Positions 59,993 to 64,000 of a stretch of DNA of 64,000 nucleotides are shown here, piece by piece. The position numbers were made by a program, and so were the translations under genes. The notes beneath the pieces were generated by a model that saw only the letters and a program-made list of their open reading frames with translations, was not told where the DNA came from and ran no database searches. The first letter of the stretch is position 1. Each line of letters begins with the position of its first letter. This stretch comes from Flagellimonas flava. Lineage in GTDB: Bacteria; Bacteroidota; Bacteroidia; Flavobacteriales; Flavobacteriaceae. The stretch lies in assembly GCF_900129665.1 (NCBI RefSeq), contig NZ_FQWL01000001.1, positions 930,001 to 994,000 on the forward strand, in the 5' to 3' direction.

Positions 59993-61455
59993 CGATAAAT
60001 CAGTCCGTTGCCGAAATTTTGTTTCTCTATGGGCTGGGAGAAATCTATTAAAAACCCATTGATCACTGCATGGGTGAGCCTACCCTCCTTTTCTAAAAAG
60101 AAAGTCGGATTAACTCCAGGTTGTAGAACAAATTTGGGAACCCTAAAATTGTTTGCCACAAAGTGCCCGGGCATCTCCGTGTAAGCTATGGGCGGTAGAA
60201 AATCGGTTTTAAAATAGCCGTATCCCGATTTAAATGGGCTGCCCTCACTGTTCCACATGTTCCGTGTGTTGGTGTTAATTGCTCTAGGGTATACTTTGGC
60301 GGGAATGATTCTATGCCCTGATGCATCGAAAGTTTCGTAACCAAAATAGGTGGATAAATCACCTTGATCCACCACAATGCTTTTATAATAGAATTGCTCA
60401 TGTCCCTCCAAATCCACCTCTTGTCTGTGTATGCCCAAATCTATGATATAGTCCTTTCCATGGAGTTCATAAGTCGCATTTTCAATCTTTAGATCGAATA
60501 ATTTCCGGTCATTCCGTGGAATTTTTTCATAATCCTCGATTGGGATGTCCACATAGCTCTTTTGCGCTATGGTATATAGGGCGGACAAGATAGAAACGTA
60601 ATTAAGCTTACGGATTTCCTGTTTTTCCCTGTCATTTGCATAACCTCCGGATTCGATTAAAATCAAGCTGGTGCCCCATTTAGCAATATTGTCGCCAAAA
60701 GCTCTTGGTTCAAAATCATCACTATAACGGCCCACTTGTCCCGGTGCATATTTTTGAATTATACCGTTCATATAAACAATGACTTTCATGGCGTTTGAGC
60801 GCACCTCATTGATGTCCTTGTCATAATTAAAGGCAGTCGCCAAATAGGAGATGGTTGCAGGCTTATCCGTTAGCTCTGCATTGTAATATGTGCTTTGGTC
60901 ATGCAGATTGAAACCGAACTTGGCATCAAGACTGTCCCGAATCCGTTTTAATGCTCTTCCCTCTGGGGATTGTAGGCGCAAAGCATCCCTATTGATGTCA
61001 ATGCCCAGTGCATTTCTCCGTTGATAAACTTCAGCTCCGTCCGGGTTGAGCATAGGTAGAAAATGTAGTTTCAACTTGGAGAGTATTTCCTGTTTTTCGG
61101 CTTTGAATTCAGGAGCATCCAAAAAATTAAGGATATCAAAAATGGCCTGTGTAGCCGTTGGTTCATTTCCATGCATCTGCGACCAAAGAAAAATATCTTC
61201 GCTGCCCGAACCGATACTGACAAGGTGCAAATCCCTTCCTTCAATGGACTCTCCTACCTTTTCAACATGAAATTTTGGATTAACCTCGTACCTTTTTAAC
61301 AGTGGTTGAAGTTGATGATGCTTAATACGCCTCTTGTCCAAAGCCGTTTCTTTATACGTATGGTAGGTGTCATAAAGTTGATTGGTAATAGATTCTTGGG
61401 CATTGGAAAGAACGCAAATCAAACTAAAAATCAGTAGGAAAATGTTTTTTTGCAT
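59989..61455 (-). CDS. M14 zinc carboxypeptidase, exported
   Basis: 488 residues from the ATG at 61455, which starts the signal peptide MQKNIFLLIFSLICVLSNAQ. Family M14 signatures: zinc ligands in LWSQMHGNEPTATQAIFDIL (H-x-x-E), third ligand in FNLHDQSTYYN, catalytic Glu in LILIESGGYAND. About 150 residues of beta-rich domain follow (about 330-488). M14 enzymes remove C-terminal residues from peptides or act on peptidoglycan cross-peptides. It is the last gene of an operon with an amidase and a 3D-domain lipoprotein, 4 bases downstream of the amidase, hinting at cell-wall substrates (inference). Confidence 0.9.
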   Translation of the reverse strand: MQKNIFLLIFSLICVLSNAQESITNQLYDTYHTYKETALDKRRIKHHQLQPLLKRYEVNPKFHVEKVGESIEGRDLHLVSIGSGSEDIFLWSQMHGNEPTATQAIFDILNFLDAPEFKAEKQEILSKLKLHFLPMLNPDGAEVYQRRNALGIDINRDALRLQSPEGRALKRIRDSLDAKFGFNLHDQSTYYNAELTDKPATISYLATAFNYDKDINEVRSNAMKVIVYMNGIIQKYAPGQVGRYSDDFEPRAFGDNIAKWGTSLILIESGGYANDREKQEIRKLNYVSILSALYTIAQKSYVDIPIEDYEKIPRNDRKLFDLKIENATYELHGKDYIIDLGIHRQEVDLEGHEQFYYKSIVVDQGDLSTYFGYETFDASGHRIIPAKVYPRAINTNTRNMWNSEGSPFKSGYGYFKTDFLPPIAYTEMPGHFVANNFRVPKFVLQPGVNPTFFLEKEGRLTHAVINGFLIDFSQPIEKQNFGNGLIYR

Positions 61456-61459
61456 GTTT

Positions 61460-62125
61460 CTATTTTGTTGGCACAGGTTTAAAACTAAGTTTTCTTGTGG
61501 CCCTTCGGACCTTTTGCATGAAATCCATTCCAGGGTCAGTTTTTTTGGTCCGATAGCTGTCATCCACTTCCAACCAAAGTGGGTGTCCCTCAAATTGGGT
61601 GTACTCTAAATGTCCCACAACATATTCTATGGGATATTTTTCAGTCAGGTAACGAACCAAAAAGATATTTGATTTTAGCTGTTCTTTGGTCAAGGGAGTT
61701 TCTGAGGTTCCTCCTACATTTTCAATTCCGATGGCACAATGATTGAGTCCAATGACATGTCTGGCCATAGTGGTTTCGGGCATAAGTCTGTAAATGGTTC
61801 CATCCTGGTCCACCAGGAAATGGGAGGAAACGTTTAGACCGCTTACACTTTCAATATCCGGTCTCCAATTGGGTAAAGTTGACTTCTCAAATGCTTCAAA
61901 GGACTTTTCCAAGGTTGGAATCGCGGTCCAATGCAACACCACCATTTTAGGGATGATCTCTGGAGTATCTTGAACCAAATTATACCGCTGAGCTAAGTAT
62001 TCCTTGGTAAGTTTTATGCGTTCTTGGTCAAAAACAATGGGCCTGTCAACTATTTCCCGTTGAATTGAACAGGATTGCAGCAGGAACAACCAAACAATAA
62101 GCCAAAATAAAGTTTTACTTTTCAT
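61460..62125 (-). CDS. N-acetylmuramoyl-L-alanine amidase (Amidase_2), lipoprotein
   Basis: 221 residues with a lipobox LFLLQSCSIQ (Cys 19). The Amidase_2/PGRP-like zinc site: MVVLHWTAIPTLEKSFEAFE (first His), RHVIGLNHCAIGIENVG and VVGHLEYTQFEGHPL. It cleaves the bond between muramic acid and the stem peptide and would act at the inner leaflet of the outer membrane or in the periplasm. Its start overlaps the stop of the 3D-domain gene by 11 bases; its stop lies 4 bases before the M14 start. Confidence 0.9.
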   Translation of the reverse strand: MKSKTLFWLIVWLFLLQSCSIQREIVDRPIVFDQERIKLTKEYLAQRYNLVQDTPEIIPKMVVLHWTAIPTLEKSFEAFEKSTLPNWRPDIESVSGLNVSSHFLVDQDGTIYRLMPETTMARHVIGLNHCAIGIENVGGTSETPLTKEQLKSNIFLVRYLTEKYPIEYVVGHLEYTQFEGHPLWLEVDDSYRTKKTDPGMDFMQKVRRATRKLSFKPVPTK

Positions 62126-62555
62126 CTTCCTTTGTTTTTATCGTATCCACAACCACTGCATAGCAAATCTGTAATCTCTTTTTGCCCCATTCCCTTGCCT
62201 TCTTAATATCAGTTCCCATATAAATATCAATTCGATTGCGCCAACGTCTGTTCATTTTATCCTTTACATAAAAAGTATCAGGGAAGGTATCCAACCGCAC
62301 CATAGTGTTGTGGGTCAGTCCTTTTTGCAACAAGTCCCGGGACACCGCTATGCACTTCATTCCCGGCTTTAGGGTGTCTCCCCAGGCAGCAACGCTAGGG
62401 TTTTCTTCCGTTGTTTGCCAGGACACCGAGTTATAAGCGGATGCAGTTACTTCAAGCCCAAACCATTCGTAGGATGAAAAGTTGGAACCTTCCTCCTCGC
62501 AAGCGGAAAGAAAGAAAAAACACGGAATCCATCCTATGACAAAAATCGCTTTCAC
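62115..62555 (-). CDS. 3D-domain lipoprotein
   Basis: 146 residues, lipobox FFFLSACEEE (Cys 19). The C-terminal half is a 3D domain (double-psi beta-barrel): VTASAYNSVSWQTTEENPS, LKPGMKCIAVSRDLL, KDKMNRRWRNRIDIYMG with Asp residues of the DDD triad (Asp in KDKMN, RIDIY, GTDIK). This domain occurs in lytic transglycosylases of the MltA and YabE/Rpf type, but here it stands alone, so it may bind or cut peptidoglycan glycan strands. It overlaps both neighbours, giving one transcript. Confidence 0.88.
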   Translation of the reverse strand: MKAIFVIGWIPCFFFLSACEEEGSNFSSYEWFGLEVTASAYNSVSWQTTEENPSVAAWGDTLKPGMKCIAVSRDLLQKGLTHNTMVRLDTFPDTFYVKDKMNRRWRNRIDIYMGTDIKKAREWGKKRLQICYAVVVDTIKTKEDEK

Positions 62556-64000
62556 TTCAATTTATTTTCCAACACCAAGAGATCCACGTTTCCTTGGGAC
62601 CATTGCTCAGACAACTCCTCCGGTACTGGAGTGAACACATAGGTAAATGCACTTAGCAAAAGATCTTCATCCCCATCGCCATCAATATCCGCAGCATCCA
62701 TCAAAAACCATCGACTTGCATTTGGGTTTTCAAGGGTTTGTGTTGAAAACTGAAAATTATTGGAATCAATATTTTCCAAGTACACAAAGGATAACTCTGG
62801 ATGTTTTTCATAATCGGGAAACGAGCTGATCAGACCAAAATCATAGTCCCCATCCTGATCAAAATCCTTGGCCAACAGCCTAGTTGCTCCATAAAGGGGG
62901 TAGAAAAAGGCTTCGGAAAAACTATTGTTCCCATCGTTAAGATGGATACGCATCCCATGATACGGCTTATGCACATAGGATTTGTCCGCATTATCTCCGT
63001 TGACGGTAATAATATCATCATGCCCGTCGCCGTTGTAATCTACAAGTTCAAACCAACTGCTTCCATATACCGGACTAAACTCCAACACCTTTTCTGCTCT
63101 GAAATCCAAATCCCCTGTTTGATAGAAAATGGTAACACTCTCATTGCCCTGGGAAATAATTGAAACCAAATCCAGCCTTCCGTCCTTGTCCATGTCCTTG
63201 GCTAAGGTTCGTATGGCGCCAGGAAGGTTCAAAAGTGTCTTTTTATCATATTGCCCGTTTTCAGCCTTGGTCAACAAGGATAATTGGCCCGTTTCATTTC
63301 CAAACTCACTAACCACCAATTCTAGATTTCCGTCCCCATTGAGGTCTTCCATAAGGGTATGCACGGGTCTATGAAATGGATTGGAAAGTGTTAATGTGTC
63401 CACATCTTGTATAACAGTCATTTTACCCTGTTCCAATTCCGAAGGGTCTAAAATTCCTACTTCTGTGACCATTTGGGTTAAATCTCTGCTATTATACCAG
63501 GTTATGGGAGTATGTCCTTGAAAGGTTTTTTTAGAAGTATTGGATGGATAGTCATATGCTGCCAATCTACCCGAGATATCACCATAAAATAGGCAGTTAT
63601 GCGTGGTATTCCATTCCAGATATGTTATTAAGGCCCCATTTTGGTCATCTAATGACACGGTCTTTGGGCTAAACAACCCAAGTGAATTCTGTTTTGGAAT
63701 TGGTGGTGACTCTAATCTTTCGGGAGCCAGTTCCACAATATAATTTTGGAGGGATAACCAATCTGCCAATTTGATTTTAGGTCGAAAACCAGGTTTAACC
63801 TCATTAGGGTCCTGATACATTTCCTCTATTTCCATTCGGGAAGCCATATCGGGCAATACCGCATCCCTCCAGATTTCCTTGGGAAGAGATTCAATTTTAG
63901 GAGCTATATGACAGCTTGCACAATACTGCTGAAAAAGAACCTCCTCCTTTTTAGGCTGCTCAGGAGCGCAGGAGGTCAAAACGATTAGTAATAGGGTGAA
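62552..64000 (-). CDS. Cytochrome c-like + VCBS/FG-GAP propeller lipoprotein, 5' end missing
   Basis: At least 482 residues; the frame is open to the right edge, where FTLLLIVLTSC reads as the end of a lipoprotein signal. The mature protein starts with a cytochrome-c-like region with heme site YCASCH. A VCBS/FG-GAP beta-propeller follows, with repeated calcium-type D-x-D-x-D-G-x-x-D: DLNGDGNLEL, DMDKDGRLDL, DYNGDGHDDI, DFDQDGDYDF, DIDGDGDEDL. Function unknown; possibly a redox-linked surface protein. It overlaps the 3D-domain gene by 4 bases and leads the wall-enzyme operon as far as visible. Confidence 0.85.
   Translation of the reverse strand, partial: FTLLLIVLTSCAPEQPKKEEVLFQQYCASCHIAPKIESLPKEIWRDAVLPDMASRMEIEEMYQDPNEVKPGFRPKIKLADWLSLQNYIVELAPERLESPPIPKQNSLGLFSPKTVSLDDQNGALITYLEWNTTHNCLFYGDISGRLAAYDYPSNTSKKTFQGHTPITWYNSRDLTQMVTEVGILDPSELEQGKMTVIQDVDTLTLSNPFHRPVHTLMEDLNGDGNLELVVSEFGNETGQLSLLTKAENGQYDKKTLLNLPGAIRTLAKDMDKDGRLDLVSIISQGNESVTIFYQTGDLDFRAEKVLEFSPVYGSSWFELVDYNGDGHDDIITVNGDNADKSYVHKPYHGMRIHLNDGNNSFSEAFFYPLYGATRLLAKDFDQDGDYDFGLISSFPDYEKHPELSFVYLENIDSNNFQFSTQTLENPNASRWFLMDAADIDGDGDEDLLLSAFTYVFTPVPEELSEQWSQGNVDLLVLENKLK

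Noticed and set aside
1..64000. CRISPR array, tRNA, rRNA, IS element or integrase
   Set aside because: I scanned for regular short repeats, tRNA-like T-loops and transposase/integrase motifs and saw none; a tool search (tRNAscan, ISfinder) would be needed to be certain.

Overview
The window reads as chromosomal DNA of a Bacteroidota bacterium, most likely a marine Flavobacteriaceae. Grounds: many lipoproteins with a short lipobox (SC/AC), a TonB-dependent receptor, LytTR/LytS-type two-component genes, FN3/LRR, BNR and VCBS surface proteins, DUF1080 proteins, a NrtR-like Nudix regulator, Bacteroidota-style TAnnTTTG promoter hexamers and almost no Shine-Dalgarno signals. The genus cannot be fixed from the sequence alone. 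I see no rRNA, tRNA, CRISPR array, IS element or integrase.

Layout. 0-4.2 kb: an LRR protein cut by the window edge and two tandem paralogous FN3/LRR lipoproteins. 4.5-15.7 kb: a lone mog, PAP2 phosphatase, LamG protein, cytochrome c-sugar dehydrogenase lipoprotein, Kazal lipoprotein, a hydrolase/barrel pair, a LytS/LytTR pair divergent from an esterase-beta-lactamase fusion, and a broken GNAT remnant. 16.0-25.7 kb: a visibly A/T-rich accessory island. Its first half holds a lipoprotein, a papain-like peptidase without signal peptide, an ECF-like sigma factor overlapping a DUF4065/Panacea-like gene, and a small GIY-YIG-like protein. Its second half is a compact four-gene type III CBASS anti-phage operon: CD-NTase, HORMA, TRIP13-like AAA+ and a SAVED-domain effector. 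The island ends in structured non-coding DNA and a small membrane protein.

25.7-46 kb: hydrolases, a Nudix regulator, a probable copper-uptake operon (small CNGKC protein, OprC-like receptor, Met/His-rich lipoprotein), universal stress protein, aldehyde dehydrogenase, small lipoproteins, methyltransferase with a large BNR-propeller protein, DUF3052 and DUF2652 proteins, a trehalase and GntR and AraC regulators. 46.2-55.8 kb: a tightly coupled ten-gene minus-strand operon that combines an isoquinoline-oxidoreductase-like molybdoenzyme (iorA/iorB type) with moaD, moaA, mobA, moeB, moeA, xdhC, a mocA-like gene and an amidohydrolase. 55.9-64 kb: a YdjC deacetylase, VWA lipoprotein, two DUF1080 proteins, and an overlapping cell-envelope operon (M14 peptidase, amidase, 3D-domain lipoprotein, cytochrome c/VCBS lipoprotein cut by the window edge).

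The most notable item is the CBASS operon. Its effector has an apparent N-terminal SAVED ligand-sensing domain followed by a C-terminal domain with a HEGLH zinc-peptidase motif and an EADYQAD motif 25 residues later. This suggests a cyclic-oligonucleotide-activated metallopeptidase rather than the usual nuclease.
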